From NCBI RefSeq assembly GCF_001540865.1, contig NC_033640.1, forward strand, positions 2,920,273 to 2,984,272: DNA of 64,000 nt, read 5' to 3'. Every line of letters starts with the position of its first letter. The first letter of the stretch is position 1. This DNA comes from Ananas comosus (Eukaryota > Streptophyta > Magnoliopsida > Poales > Bromeliaceae). This document shows positions 46,999 to 59,377 of this stretch, in pieces. Both the position numbers and the translations under genes were made by a program. The notes under the pieces are model-generated. The model saw only the letters and a program-made list of their open reading frames with translations. It was not told where the DNA came from and did no database searches.

Positions 46999-48619
46999 AT
47001 TCAATGCAAATGGGTCTAACTGGTCTAACAACCAAAACTCACGCGCCCTTGGCACAATCTGATGCAAATCTGGGTCCACCGTCAACACCAACGGCTCCCG
47101 ACAGTACGAAACAGTCTACACACTACTGTAAATCGAGCTCGGCCCCTCAGCACGAGCGTAAACTCACCCTACACTAATCTGTGTATCCAGTACACACTAA
47201 CAGTGGGGATACAAAATAACAACGGCTCTTGAAGCTAAATCTGGTAACTTTTTAGAAAATGACCGTATAGATTTAACGAGTTTTCTCCTAAGTCAAATCC
47301 CAGTCCAACATGTATAATTTCATCTAAAATCACTAAACTATGCTTCAAATTCAAATTTCATAAAAACATGTAAATCGATGAATCCGAGCTACTAACATGA
47401 TGAACAAAGCCAATATTAATATTACATGCTGACAATTCTATGACTTAGAAAGAAATTCGACGATTTCGATAAACATTAACCCACCTCGACCGCTCGTCCA
47501 ACGTCGGCTAAAAATCGAAAAGAGAAACCCCGCGCGCTCGCTCGACCTCCGATGGCGTCAACCGGACAACCCACGCGCTCGAGCGATCCTCCTAGTAAGC
47601 GAAGACTCCACACGAGCTCGACCCTCGACTTCCCAACGAGCGGCGTACACAAGCTAGAGGGAGAGGGGGAGGAGAAGCTGACTGAGTTACCAAGCTTCTC
47701 AGGTAGATAAATATGCTGGGGTAGGTAGCGATACAATCCACCACCAAAAAGACCAAAATACCCCTCACCAACTCATTTTTCCACCTGGAGTACCGGTGCT
47801 TAGCTTGAATACCGGTACTCGGCCCCTCAATCCGCAGTCTCACGCACTGGGTACCGGTACCAGCCCGATGTAGTACCGGTACTCGAGCTCAATACCGGTA
47901 CTCAACAACAGCTACCGGTACTCAACATCAGACATGCGCAAACCCAATAGCACGCAGTTCTGTTATATCACTGGGGTACCGATACTCCTCTCTGGTACCG
48001 GTTCTTAATACTGAAATCCTACACTTTGTAGATTTCGGTGTCAAAACTCTACTCTCGCACCGTGCTGAGTCTGTTTTGCGTCTATTTCACGCCAAAACGA
48101 CTCTGACTTGTGTCACGCCCCAATCCCCGCCAATTTGGTCGGGTTCGGGTCACGTCAACAGACGCCGAACGGACAGAGCCTCCCCTGTCCGCCCAAGGCT
48201 CCAACATCGCGTATAATTAAGCAATTTAACAAGAGAATTGCATAAATAATACAAGGCTTGCTCGAGGGCAAGCAACAACGGAAGCGAAAGCTCTAAGCTA
48301 GTTATACAACACACATGATATTTGATTTCTTTTAAACCAAATTCAAGTAAGTAATAATATTACATTCCATTCAACCATCATATTTTTTTTTCACATTTAG
48401 TCATCCACCAATTACATGATTGTTTTCACTTTACATACCTAAATCAACAAAATAAAGTTGATACATGTATAACAAAAGGGAATGACTACAAAATGCATAA
48501 AGTCCCCGGTGGCCGCTACCTACGGCGCCAAACCCNAACTTGTCTCGACACCCACCAGACGTGTCGACAAGCCACAGATGCTGAAATCACACAGACTGGT
48601 AAACACCAGGGACACTACA
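46999..48619 (-). repeat. Left LTR of family B (truncated, interrupted)
   Basis: Homologous to 54500-55364 and to the solo LTR at 59511-62253, and ends GGGACACTACA at 48619. Its beginning is missing. It is interrupted by a family A LTR at 48111-48537. A cluster of TACCGGTA palindromes lies at 47780-48010. Confidence 0.85.
48111..48537 (-). repeat. Family A LTR fragment ending at an assembly N
   Basis: Starts TGTCACGCCCC, the complement of the family A LTR end. The target duplication ACTTG is visible at 48106-48110 and 48538-48542. Only about 425 of about 2400 LTR bases are present before the N at 48536. Confidence 0.85.
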
Positions 48620-48639
48620 TGTTCCCCCACTATAAAAAG

Positions 48640-50560
48640 TTTCGTCCTTGAAACTTAGAATCATCTCTCAATCCTGAGTCTCAAATAAGTAGGGGTAGGA
48701 CTCCTGCATCACAGCCTCCGGCTCCCACGTTGCCTCACTCTCCTCATGATTACTCTACTGTACTTTCATGTACGGTATGACCCAGTTGCACAATTTTTTC
48801 GTCTCACGAGCAAGAATCCGCACCAGTCACTCCTCGTATCTTAGGTCCTCGCCTATCTCAAGTGGAGTGAAGTCAATCACGTGTGAGAGATCAAACACAT
48901 ATCTCCTCAATGCCGAGACATGAAACACATCATGGATACCAGAAAGTCGCGTGGGTAGTGCAATCCTATAAGCCACTGGCCCGACTCGCTCCAAAACCTA
49001 AAAAAAAAAGGGCCAATAAATTGTGGACTGAGCTTCCCACGAACTCCAAATCTGCGAATCCCTCGGGACGGCGAGACTTTCAGGAACACATGATCACCAA
49101 CCTGAAACTCCAAGTCTCATCTCCTGGTATCAGCATAGCTCCTCTGTCAACTCTTGGCAGTCTCAAGATGTTGTCGCACAATTCTGACCTTCTCTTCTGC
49201 CTCCATCAAAATCTCAGGCCCCATAGTCTTCTTTTCACCTACATCACTCCAATGCAAGGGTGATCGACACTTGCGTCCATACAACGCTTCAAACGAAGCC
49301 ATTCGAATGCTCGCTTGATAACTGTTGTTGTAAGCAAACTCAACCAATTTCAAGTGTCGGTACCACCCTCCTCCAAAATTCAGGATACAAGCTATCAACA
49401 TGTTCTCTAGAGTCTGAATGGTCCTCTCTGACTGACCATTTGTCTATGGATGAAATGCGGTACTGAAGTGGAGCTGCGTACCCAAAGTTGTCTGAAGGCT
49501 CATCCAAAAATACGAGACGAACCTTGAGTCTCTATTTGATACAATCGAGATAGGCACACCAGGCAATCTCACTATCTCATCCAAGTATAGTTGAGCGAGT
49601 CACTCTCTGGACCAAATGATCTGCACTGGTAGGAAGTGAGCAGACTTGATCAGTCTGTCCACTATCACCCATATAGCATCAAATCCACCATGTGCTCTCG
49701 GTAAACCCACGACAAAATTCATCGTGATCTGCTCCCATTTTCATTCTGACACTGGAAGATTTTGAAGTTTACCAGCAGGAACACGATTCTCTGCTTTCAC
49801 CTGTTGGCAAGTCAGACACTGAGTCACACATTTGCTAATGTACCTCTTTATTCCATTCCACCAAAAGTGTGCCTTTAAATTCTTATACATCTTGGTTCTA
49901 CCAGGGTGAACCGTATAAGGCGAGTAATGAGCCTCTCTCAAAATCATCTCTCGAATCTCTGAATCCATAGGCACACACAATCGGTCCCTATACCGCAGTA
50001 CTCCTTAACTGTCCACAATAAAGGTCTCCGACTGTCCCATCTCTATCTGCTCCGGAATCCTCAACAAATGAGAGTCTCCACTCTATTTCTCCCTGATCCT
50101 ATCCAACAGAGTGGACTGCAAGACTATAGACATCAGTCTTGCAGTAGCCCCAGGGGACACTATCTCGAGCCTCAGTCGCCGCAACTAAGGGTCTCTGCTG
50201 AGTGATCAACACGTACAAACTCTGCATTGACTTCCTGCTCAACGCATCTACCACCACATTCGCCTTGCCAGGGTGATACTGAATGCTGATATCATAATCC
50301 TTCAATAACTCCAACCATCGACGTTGCCTCAGGTTCAACTCCTTCTGAGTGAATAGAAACTTGAGACTTTTATGATTTGTAAAGATCTCACAATGCTCAC
50401 CATATAGATAATGCCACTACAATTTCAAAATAAAAACTACTGCGGCAAACTCTAAGTCATGCGTAGGGTAATTCTTCTCATAATCCTTTAGCTGCCGAAA
50501 AGTATAAACAATAACCCTAGCATGCTGCATCAGAACACAACCCAACCCCTGTGTGATGCA
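48640..50560 (-). pseudogene. Family B integrase and RNase H
   Basis: Reading leftwards from 50560: RNase H with [15 protein letters not shown] and [15 protein letters not shown] (50099-50338). Then integrase with the zinc-binding TQCLTCQQVKAENR (49741-49980), the end of the core with EFAYNNSYQAS and CRSPLHW (49147-49401), and the C-terminal domain with FQVGDHVFLKVSPSRG and LSPQFIGPF (48907-49113). Unlike the family A copy, the C-terminal part survives. Stops and shifts separate every block. Confidence 0.88.
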
Positions 50561-51460
50561 TCACTGTAGATCACAAATCCTTCCCCATAACTGGTAGGGC
50601 AAGAATAGTAACCGACATCAACCTCTGTCTCAACTCATCGAGCTTCTCTGACAACCCTCACTCCAGACGAACTTAATTCCTTTCCGAGTCAATCAAGTGA
50701 GGGATGTGAAAAGCTTTGCAAAGCCTTCCACAAACCGACGGTAATGTAATAATCAGCCAATCAAAGAAAGCTCCTCACCTTGGTAACCGTCATCGGTCTG
50801 GGCTAATCCCAAATAGCATCAATCTTCTTCGAGTCAACTGTCACTCCGGCTGCAGAAATAACATGGCCCAAGAAAGAAACCTCCCGAAACCAAAACTCGC
50901 ACTTCTTCAACATAGCATACAACTTCTTCTCTCAGAATTTGTAATACTATTCTCAAGTGCTCCTCATGCTCACTATCACTCCGAGAGTAAATCAGAATAT
51001 CATCAATGAACACTACCAAAAATCTATCTAAGAATGGCTTAGACACTCGATTCGTCAAATCCATAAATACGGTAGGGGCATTAGTCAATCCAAAAGGCAT
51101 CACTGTGAACTCATAATGCCCGTACCGAGTCCAGAATGCCGTCTTGGGAACATCCTCGGCCCTCACCCTCAACTGGAGGTAACCTATCTGGAGATCAATC
51201 TTCGAAAAGACACAAGATCCTTACAGCTGATCAAACAGATCGTCAATGCGTGGCAAAGGATACTTGTTCTTGATGGTCACTTTATTCAACTCTCGATAAT
51301 CCACACACAGTCTGAGTAAACTATCATTCTTCTTCACGAATAACACCGACGTTCCCCAAGGCGACATGCTGGCTCTCACATACCTCTTATCCATCAAATT
51401 CTGAAACTGCGTCTTTAACTCTCTCAGCTCTGCCGGTGCCATTCAGTAAAGTGCCTTAGA
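50561..51460 (-). pseudogene. Family B reverse transcriptase
   Basis: [20 protein letters not shown] lies at 51221-51442. [15 protein letters not shown] and the active-site block [14 protein letters not shown] lie at 50834-51172. A frame change falls near 51200 and another after about 50870. The later thumb and connection region is only seen in pieces. Confidence 0.9.
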
Positions 51461-53380
51461 GATTGGTGCAGTTTTAGGAACCACGTCAATCACAAACTCA
51501 ATCTCTATCCGGCGACATAGTCGTTAGCTCCAAGGAAAAGACATCCGAAAACTCGCGAACTACAGGGATATCCTCGTGCCCGGTGGCGCCGTAGGCATTT
51601 CTACTATCGTCGCCAAGAAAGCAATGCATTCTCGGCTTATCAGCTGTCTAGCCATGGCTGAAGAGATCCAAATGGCGAACAGCGTACTCCTGCAGCCTCT
51701 GAAAGTGAACTCCTCCTGGCCTGGCTCGCGAAACGTCACTATCCTTGCTCCACAGTCGATCGTCGCATAGTGCCGAGCTAGCCAATCCATGCCAAGCACT
51801 ACATCAAAGTCCTGCAACTGCCCTAAGACCAACAGATCTGCAGGCATAATCTAAGGGCCGAACTGCACTGGACAAGCCCAATAATACTCCGCCATATGGA
51901 AAACATAATCGAAAATCTGTACCTCACGTGTATGCAACAGCAGCCCTATCTCTAGTCCATGCAATGATGCAAATACTCGACTAACAAAAGAATGTGATGC
52001 ACCGGTGTCAAATAAAGTACGAGCTCTAATACCAAAAATCAAAATGATACCTGCCACCACACGGTTTGCTACCGTGAAGTCCTCAACATGAGCTGCATAC
52101 ACCCTGCCACTCAATGCCTGCTGTCGCCGCTCACTCTGTCGCGGCACTGAAGCCCGGTCAGCCTGACTATGACTCGGTGACGCTCCACAGGTTTACTGAG
52201 GTACCGGCGGGGCCGACACCGTCGAAGGTGCTGGTGATACTGCTCGGCGACAAGCCGCCCGCAGATACCATGGTTGTCCACATCCAAAACACCAGCCCCC
52301 TCTCTACTCATAATACCGAGGTTGTCCTCCACAAATAACACATTGCGGAGTCCCCTACTACTATCGCCGCTGACGAGAGCCCTCAGACCGCTGTCGCCCC
52401 GAAAACCCACGACCCTGAGAGCGTGATCGTGGAGGCCTCGGCGGACGTCTGCTACTAATCTATCCTCCGTCATCTAGAACCGGGCACTTCCTGTCCTGAC
52501 TCTGCCACGGCACTGTCGCCCGCTCACGGACTGATACAGCTCCTTTCTCGACCCACAACGCCTACTCAATCGACGCATCCAAGATCCGCAACCTCTACGT
52601 CTGCACCATCACGAAGATTTCTGGCCTCAAACCTCTCTCATACAAATAGACCTTGTGGGCTTTATCCCTGATTACAAACGGAACACAGTTCAGAAGCCTG
52701 GTGAACTCTCGAGTGTACTCCTAAATTGACTGCTCCCTCTGCTGTAGCTTCTTCAGATCCTCCTCGAGTTTTTGCTTCACGCTGTTTAAGAAATAAGCCC
52801 CGTACAGCAGCCCACAAAACTCGTCCCATCTCATCTATAGGGCAACCAAACATCGGTTCTGCCGCATCCTCCTCCACCAGGCATGCGCAACACCTGCCAA
52901 ACAGTGCACTGCCAGATGTACCTGCTCTCGCTCTGGTATAAACAAATTCTCAAACAGCTTCTCTATTGCACTCACCGATGCCTCTACCATCCAGGGCACG
53001 GTGCGACTACCATCGAAGTGCGGCGGATAAAACCGACAAAAACGAGCGATCCTCTCTGTCATCCGCTCCTGCTCAGCCTCTGACATCTGCGATGCCTCTC
53101 TGGGAGGTGCAACTGGTGCTGTAGGAGCTGTCGCTGGTGGGGGTATAGCGGTGGCTGGTACGGCCACTGGAGTAGTTGGAGGTACCGCCTACTGCTCTGA
53201 TGCTCGGGAAGCTGTACTCGGCTGCTGAGTAAAAGTCTCACATATCCTTTGTAGTAACGCCCTCTGCTGCCTGGTCATCTCCATCAAGGCAGCGAACTGT
53301 TCTCCCAAATCAGGGGGTGCACTCAGTCCTGCTTGCTCTGGCATCTCCGATGGTGCGGAACAATTCGGCGTCGGCGGTCG
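51461..53380 (-). pseudogene. Family B gag and protease
   Basis: The protease active site TLFDTGASHSFVSRVF lies on the minus strand near 52020, followed by DVVLGMDWLARHYATIDC (51560-51847). Gag lies to the right: ARFCRFYPPHFDGSRTVPWM and HLAVHCLAGVAHAWWRRM (52835-53167), with a linker at 52662-52877. Several stops and shifts are present. The zinc knuckle is damaged (about 52300). Confidence 0.85.
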
Positions 53381-53680
53381 ACCTCGGCGTCAATATATGG
53401 CTACTTAAAACCAAAGAAAAAGTCAGATACAAAACACAACTGTCGACCCAATCAAGCGAAAGTCTGGAAGGCCGCCCCTATTCCTCCTCAAAATTAAGCC
53501 GTCTGCAGCTGACATAATTTTCTTGGTAGAAACAGACACTCCTTCAGTCACTCCCTTCACTATAGGAGAAGTTAAACAACTCAATCACCGACTTTCGCGA
53601 TAAATCACGCCTCTCGCGTCTTGCTTTCCTAAGATCTACCAAAGCCTAGAGTTTCTAGATCCCTACGACCTAATTCTAAG

Positions 53681-53692
53681 CTCTGATACAAA
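53681..53692 (-). other. Family B primer-binding site
   Basis: TTTGTATCAGAG on the minus strand, complementary to methionine tRNA, a few bases from the right LTR. Confidence 0.7.
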
Positions 53693-53697
53693 CTTAG

Positions 53698-55364
53698 TCT
53701 ATCACGTCCCGAATTTTCATATTTTTTCGGGGATTCTAACAGACCCGTCGTATACATAGAAATTTTCCGTATATACGAAACGATAGTTGTACCTACACAC
53801 AAATAAGAGCTACAACCAAAGTCCAAAGCTGCTAAACAAACATATGCATATATAAAACAAAATAGGTTCACTGTACATGCACAAGTCTACAACACCTCCT
53901 CACTCCAGCGAGTATCACAACAACAACAACAACAATATGTACATAAAACCCAAAACTACCTCTGACAGGTGCTTCTTTAGCAAACGACCAGGGAGGGGAC
54001 GGCTCTAGCTCGCAACTCTTTTGCCTCGGTCAAAATCCACAATAGTAGAAGCCGCAGACGAAAGCTCTGCAAAAAGGTGTCAACAAGTGGATGTGAGAAC
54101 TACTGCAAAACAGAGTAGTACTCAGTGGGTACCACCACCGACCTCAATGGCCCACCCACTAAGTCTGCAGTAATATGTGCAAAGAATAGTAAGAAAAACT
54201 AGAAAGAACTCTATAGTTACATGCCACTACGCTATGACTAACTAACACAGACTATCTGTAGATAAAAACATGCATCACCCTGACACAATCTCACTAGGGC
54301 TGCCCGAACGAACCCACTCTGCCTGTAACAAAGCTACACCGTACACCACCCACGGGGATGGTCGGTCCAAGTAAAAGGTCCAAAACAGGACGGCTGTGAC
54401 ATCAATGCAAGTCAAAACCTCACTCCGGAGCGGTACTCGTGAGCGCGACCCAACCGAGTATGCAAGCGTATTTCTACCGAGCTCAATCAGGCTCTCACAG
54501 GCTGTAGTCAATGCAAATTGGTCTAACTGGTCTAACAATCAAAGTTCACGTGCCCTTGACACAATCTGATGCAAATGTGGGTCCACCGTCAACCACGACG
54601 GCACAAGACAATACGGAACAGTCTACACACTACTGTAAATCAAGCTCGGACCCTCAGCACGAGCATAAACTCACCCTACACTAATCTGTGTATCCAGTAC
54701 GCACTAACAGTAGGGATACAAAATAACGACGGCTCCTGAAGTTAAATATGGTAACTTTTCAGAAAATGACAGTGTAGATTTAACGAGTTTTCTGCTAAGT
54801 CAAATCTCAGTCCAACATATACACAAGCTAGAGAAAGAGAGGGGGGAGGAGAAGCTGACTGATTTCCCAAGCTTCTCAGGTAGATAAATATGCTGGGGTA
54901 GGTGGCGATACAATCCACCACCAAAAAGACCAAAATACTCCTCACCAACTCATTTGTCCACCTGGAGTATCGGTACTCAACTTGAATACCGGTACTCGGC
55001 CTCTCAATCTGCAGTCTCATGCGCTGGGTACCGGTACCAGCCCGATGCAGTACCGGTACCCGAGCTCGATACCGGTACTGAACAACAGCTACCGGTACTC
55101 AGCATTAGACATGCGCAAACTCGAGAGCACCCAGTTTTGAAATCTCACTAGGGTATCGGTACTTCTCTATGGTACCGGTACTCAACACTGAAATCCTACA
55201 CTTTACAGATTTCAGTGTCAGAACTCTACTCTCGCACTGTGCTAAGTCCGCTTTGTGTCTATTTCGCGCCAAAATGACTCTAACTTGTCTCGACACCCAC
55301 CAGACGTGTCGACAAGCCACAGATGCTGAAGTCACATAGACCGCCAAACATCAGGGACACTACA
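53698..55364 (-). repeat. Right LTR of family B (internally deleted)
   Basis: Runs from the mutated start TATCACGTCCCG to GGGACACTACA. Compared with the left LTR it lacks a segment of a few hundred bases near 54820. TACCGGTA palindromes cluster at 54965-55185. Confidence 0.85.
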
Positions 55365-55440
55365 TTCTCCCCCACTACAAAAAGTTTTGTTCTCGAAACA
55401 TAGAATCATATCTCAATCCTAAGCCTCAAACAAGTAGGTC

Positions 55441-56275
55441 TACTGTCAAAACCACATCCTATTTGCAGGTCTTTCTATTACGGATTTGGAGGATTGGGAG
55501 CTACTTGGTATAATTTTCATGTTGGAGTTTTTTTGTGGTTTAAGTTCTCCTATTTTAAGTTTAGAAAATTATTTTGTTAATTCGTCTACAATTGTATTCT
55601 TTGTATTGTATAATTAATGTTTCATATGCGTCTAGCTTCCTATGTAAGTCAAGTAATAATTGTATAATAATATTGTTTTGGCTAATAATAATTTGTTCTG
55701 AAGAAATTTGGCTGTGTGTTCAATTGTTCTAACAAATTAAGTTCAATAAATTAATTAAATAAATAAATCTTAGGGATAATTGCCTATATATCCCTCATAC
55801 GTTTGAAAATATCCGATTATCCCTACTTTTTTTTTTCTTTCTAAAATACCTCTCATATGTTCCACCATTATTCCAAAATACCCCCACAGTTATCCCCTGT
55901 TAAACTAACTCGGGTTAAACATGGGTTAAATGTATACCAGAGTTAAAAACCTAATTAAAATACCTATTTTGCCCCTACCTTATTAAACTATTCCCTTAAG
56001 TTATCCTCCCTTTCTCTCCCAACTTGGCCTCATTACCCTCAAGCTCGGCGTCGTCGCCTCCGGCATCCAGTTCTGGCAGCCCCAGCCGCAGCTCCCTAGA
56101 GGACCCGCCGCCGCCATCTCCCTAGCGGACCCGCCGCCGGCCGTATACGTATTTTTTTGAAAAATGAGAAATGATCCCGTCTCGTTCTCCTCCTCCACCG
56201 ACTTGGCCGGCGCCGGAAGCAAGAGGGCCGCAGTGACGATCCCGTCTCGCCCGAGGCCGTCCGCGTGTCGTTTGC
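55441..56275. other. Intergenic, with a MITE-like end and a GC-rich piece
   Basis: At about 55771 the sequence GGATAATTGCCTATATA resembles, inverted, 63640-63660, suggesting a shared repeat family. A GC-rich stretch (56000-56275) holds short frames but no gene I can name. A 19-base motif at 56249-56267 recurs beyond the next LTR. Confidence 0.4.
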
Positions 56276-58484
56276 TGTCACGCCGCGGGATCCGCCTATT
56301 TGGTCAGATTCGGGCACGTCAACAGACGCAGAACAGAGAGCACCTCTCCTGTCGGCCCAAGGCTCCAACACATGTATAATACAAGCAAGTCAACATAGAG
56401 ATTGCGATTATACAAGGTTTGCTCGAATGCAAACAACAACCAAATCACAAGTGAAAGTACTATATACTAAGCTAAACCATTCCACATACATGTCATTTGA
56501 TTATATTTTAACCAAATACAAGTAAACTAACATATTACATTCATTATTTTTCATTCATGTTTACATCACATGGTCATTTAACCCAAAACGTAAAGTTTAC
56601 ATCTCTAGTTCAACATACAAAAGTTGAATATGTACATAGGGAGTGCCTACAACTCCGATGGCCGCTAACTATGGCGCTAATCCCTTGCCTCGATCCTCCG
56701 CCGCCCCGCTCGCGCACGAATCTGTAGGGTTAATGGTGGTGTGAGAACTACAACGAAGTTTCCAGTGGGTTCGGCCGCCGACCTCGCCGACTCGCCCACT
56801 AGGTCTATTCAGGCATATGTATTTCAAGAAAAGATAGATAGCGAACCAACTAATGCTACTAATACAATGCCTACAAGAAAGCTGTCGACAGATAGATAAT
56901 CATGTATATGATAATTATGCATGTATGCTTTTTCTTATTCTCTTTGGCCTTTACCCAATCATCCCGGGTGCACATAGCTTACTCGAAACTCAGAATCCAA
57001 ATTCCCATCTACCGGGGGAGGCTCCAAGCACTACCACCCGATGGAACGATGACGGGGCTCTTTCCCCGTGGTGTCTACACTCCGGAGTACACCGCTTGAG
57101 GAGGAGCTACCTCCCTCAAGCCAAACCCAATGTGAGTACGATCCAATCCTCGATTTGAAGACGTATAGCCACACTTGCCACAATGCCAATGATAGGTTTC
57201 TACCTTATCATATATACCACTTACTAAACCACACTTGTCATGATGTCACAATAGGTTAAACCTTGTTTCGCCATTCTCATTCTCGGTGCCAATCTCGTCG
57301 CTAATGTCAATGTCACCTTTGTTTATTATTATCATAGTCCATTTCAACATTCACACACATATAGGGTTCTCACATACATAGTTCACATGGTTCTATATCA
57401 ATTCATATGTTCTCTATCTAGAAGCACATAATTGAATCTCAACCAACAATCATATATCATACTACCCTATATGCATGAATGCTACAACACCAATATGCTC
57501 AAATAAGGCAACACAGACATAGAAGGAAATTCAGAGATTTCGGATAGCACCCCCCACCTTGTAGGAATGCTAGGATGCCACGATCCAATTTTCACGATTT
57601 TTAGACTCCTACGCCGCAGCAAAACGAAGCCGAAACAGCTGTTTCTTGAATATCTTCGTGTACGCTCGTCGGATCGACAAACCGAACGCACCAACGCGTT
57701 AGAATACCTATGAATTAGGGTAATAAGAGATCAATTCCCAACTTTGATCTCACATTTACAAAACCCTAAAATTTCACCCTAGGTTTCATCAAAACCTCAC
57801 AACACTACCATTAATGGATTTTAATGCCTCAACTACCCATAATAACTCCTAGAAGCTCATGCTAGAAGTATTACAACCAAAACCTAGCTTGAAATCAAGA
57901 AAACTAACCTTTAGGTTCAAGCTTTCTCCAAGCCCCTTTCACAATTGCAAGCACCACCTTCTACTTGATCTTCTTCTCCACCAAAGTCCCTTCTTGCCCA
58001 AGCTCTAGAGAGAGGAAGAGAGAAAAGTTTTAGAGAGAGAGAAGGATGCCCTAATTGTGTTTGGGTGTGAGAAATGAGAAGGAAACCTCATTAGCCAAAC
58101 ATATACACACCCACACTTACACAATTGCACCCAAGCCCCTCTCAATTCCACAATTTGTGGCAGCCCACACTGGGCATTTTTCGCTTATGGGGACCGGTCC
58201 CTCCACACAAGGACCGGACCCCGAGAGCACAAATTCTAGTACTCAACCAATTGGGCAGTTTTCACTTACGGGGACTAGTCTCTCCTCACAGGGACCGGAC
58301 CCCGAGAGCCCAAATTCTCGGACTTAGCCAATTTTTCATAGTTTTGCTTTCTTGGGTCCATATACCCTATACAAAGGTTCTAGTTTACTTTGAACCCATT
58401 GTATACCGTTCCAACTCGTCCAACACCGCGCTCCGCTCATTTCGACGGAACTCGGCACGACTCACGGGGATGCGATATGCTACA
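56276..58484 (-). repeat. Family A solo LTR (minus orientation)
   Basis: Begins TGTCACGCCGCGG, ends GATATGCTACA, and is the inverted homologue of the 36366-38750 LTR. Flanking five-mers TTTGC and TCTGC fit a duplication with one change. ACCGG(T/A)CC palindromes lie at 58190-58310. No internal sequence is present. Frames inside are not genes. Confidence 0.85.
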
Positions 58485-58684
58485 TCTGCCCGAGGCCGTC
58501 CGCGTGCTGGGAGCAAGAGGCCGGGATGTTGCGTGCGGATGGGAGAAATGGCGTGGTGTTGCACGTGGAGAGGAGCAGCGGGTGTGCGCGGTCCACGAAG
58601 CCAGTTTGGCCTCGTGGACCGAATGAGAGAAAGATCCACGGTGGACTTCCCTCTCATTATATATATATATATATATATATATAG
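58485..58684. other. GC-rich spacer with a hairpin
   Basis: Contains the complementary pair CGGTCCACGA (58590-58599) and TCGTGGACCG (58612-58621) and ends in a TA microsatellite (58657-58682). No gene recognised. Confidence 0.5.
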
Positions 58685-59280
58685 CTAGGTTACTATACTA
58701 ACGGTAGCACGGAGGGCTCCGTGCTACCAAGTTGTTTTCGGTGATGCGGCTTCCAAATGGACGATCGGCTCCGTTAGACTTGATCTACACTATTAAAAGC
58801 ATTTAGAAACTAAATTTCATAATTTTTCGATACCATTTACCTATCAAACAAGTAGTCTAAAATTGAACGGCTGAAAATAAAAATCTCATAAAAANATTTA
58901 CCTATCAAACAAGTAGTCTAAAATTGAACGGCTGAAAATAAAAATCTCACAAAAAATGATAATAAAAGATTTAAATTCAAGATCAGATATAGTGATCTTA
59001 CTCTAAATAGTGAAAAGAATTTTCTATAAAATTTTCATCGGATTTGGATTGTTTTACATCGTTAAACTCTCAAACACACCACATCGGTCATTAAAATTGT
59101 CAATTTTGAGATCTTTTGATCACTAATCAAATGATGTTGAAAAAATCTAAAATTTAGTTTCAAAATACTTTCAATAGTGTAGATCAAGTCTAACGGAGCC
59201 GATCGTCGATTTGAAAGTCGCATCATGGAAAACAACTTGGTAGCATGGAGCCCTCCGTGCTACCGATAGTATAGTAGCCG

Positions 59281-59283
<3 letters not shown>
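58685..59283. mobile_element. Fold-back MITE with assembly N
   Basis: The left arm CTAGGTTACTATACTAACGG, then TAGCACGGAGGGCTCCGTGC, is mirrored by GATAGTATAGTAGCCGG at the right. An N at 58895 is flanked by two near-identical copies of the same stretch of about 55 bases, so the join is probably a false duplication. The element is followed by a CT repeat. Confidence 0.8.

Positions 59284-59322
<39 letters not shown>
59283..59322. repeat. (CT)n microsatellite
   Basis: Perfect CT repeat directly after a fold-back element. Confidence 0.95.
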
Positions 59323-59377
59323 ATCTATCTATCATAGTAGCCGGACTCTCACACACTCTCTCTCTCTTTCTCTATAT

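Larger units (their letters stand above)
46999..55440 (-). mobile_element. Ty3-Gypsy family B, rearranged tandem copy
   Basis: Minus-strand Gypsy sequence with a truncated LTR on the left, internal region from integrase to gag (48620-53680), a second LTR (53698-55364) and then a further short piece of internal 3' sequence (55365-55440). The piece after the second LTR matches 48620-48700, so the order is LTR-internal-LTR-internal, not a simple element. All domains are broken by stops and frameshifts. A family A LTR is inserted in the left LTR. Confidence 0.82.

Noticed and set aside
56035..56110. Possible transporter-like peptide (LKLGVVASGIQFW)
   Set aside because: Only a few residues resemble a sucrose-transporter start, the rest does not follow, and the flank is repeat-rich.
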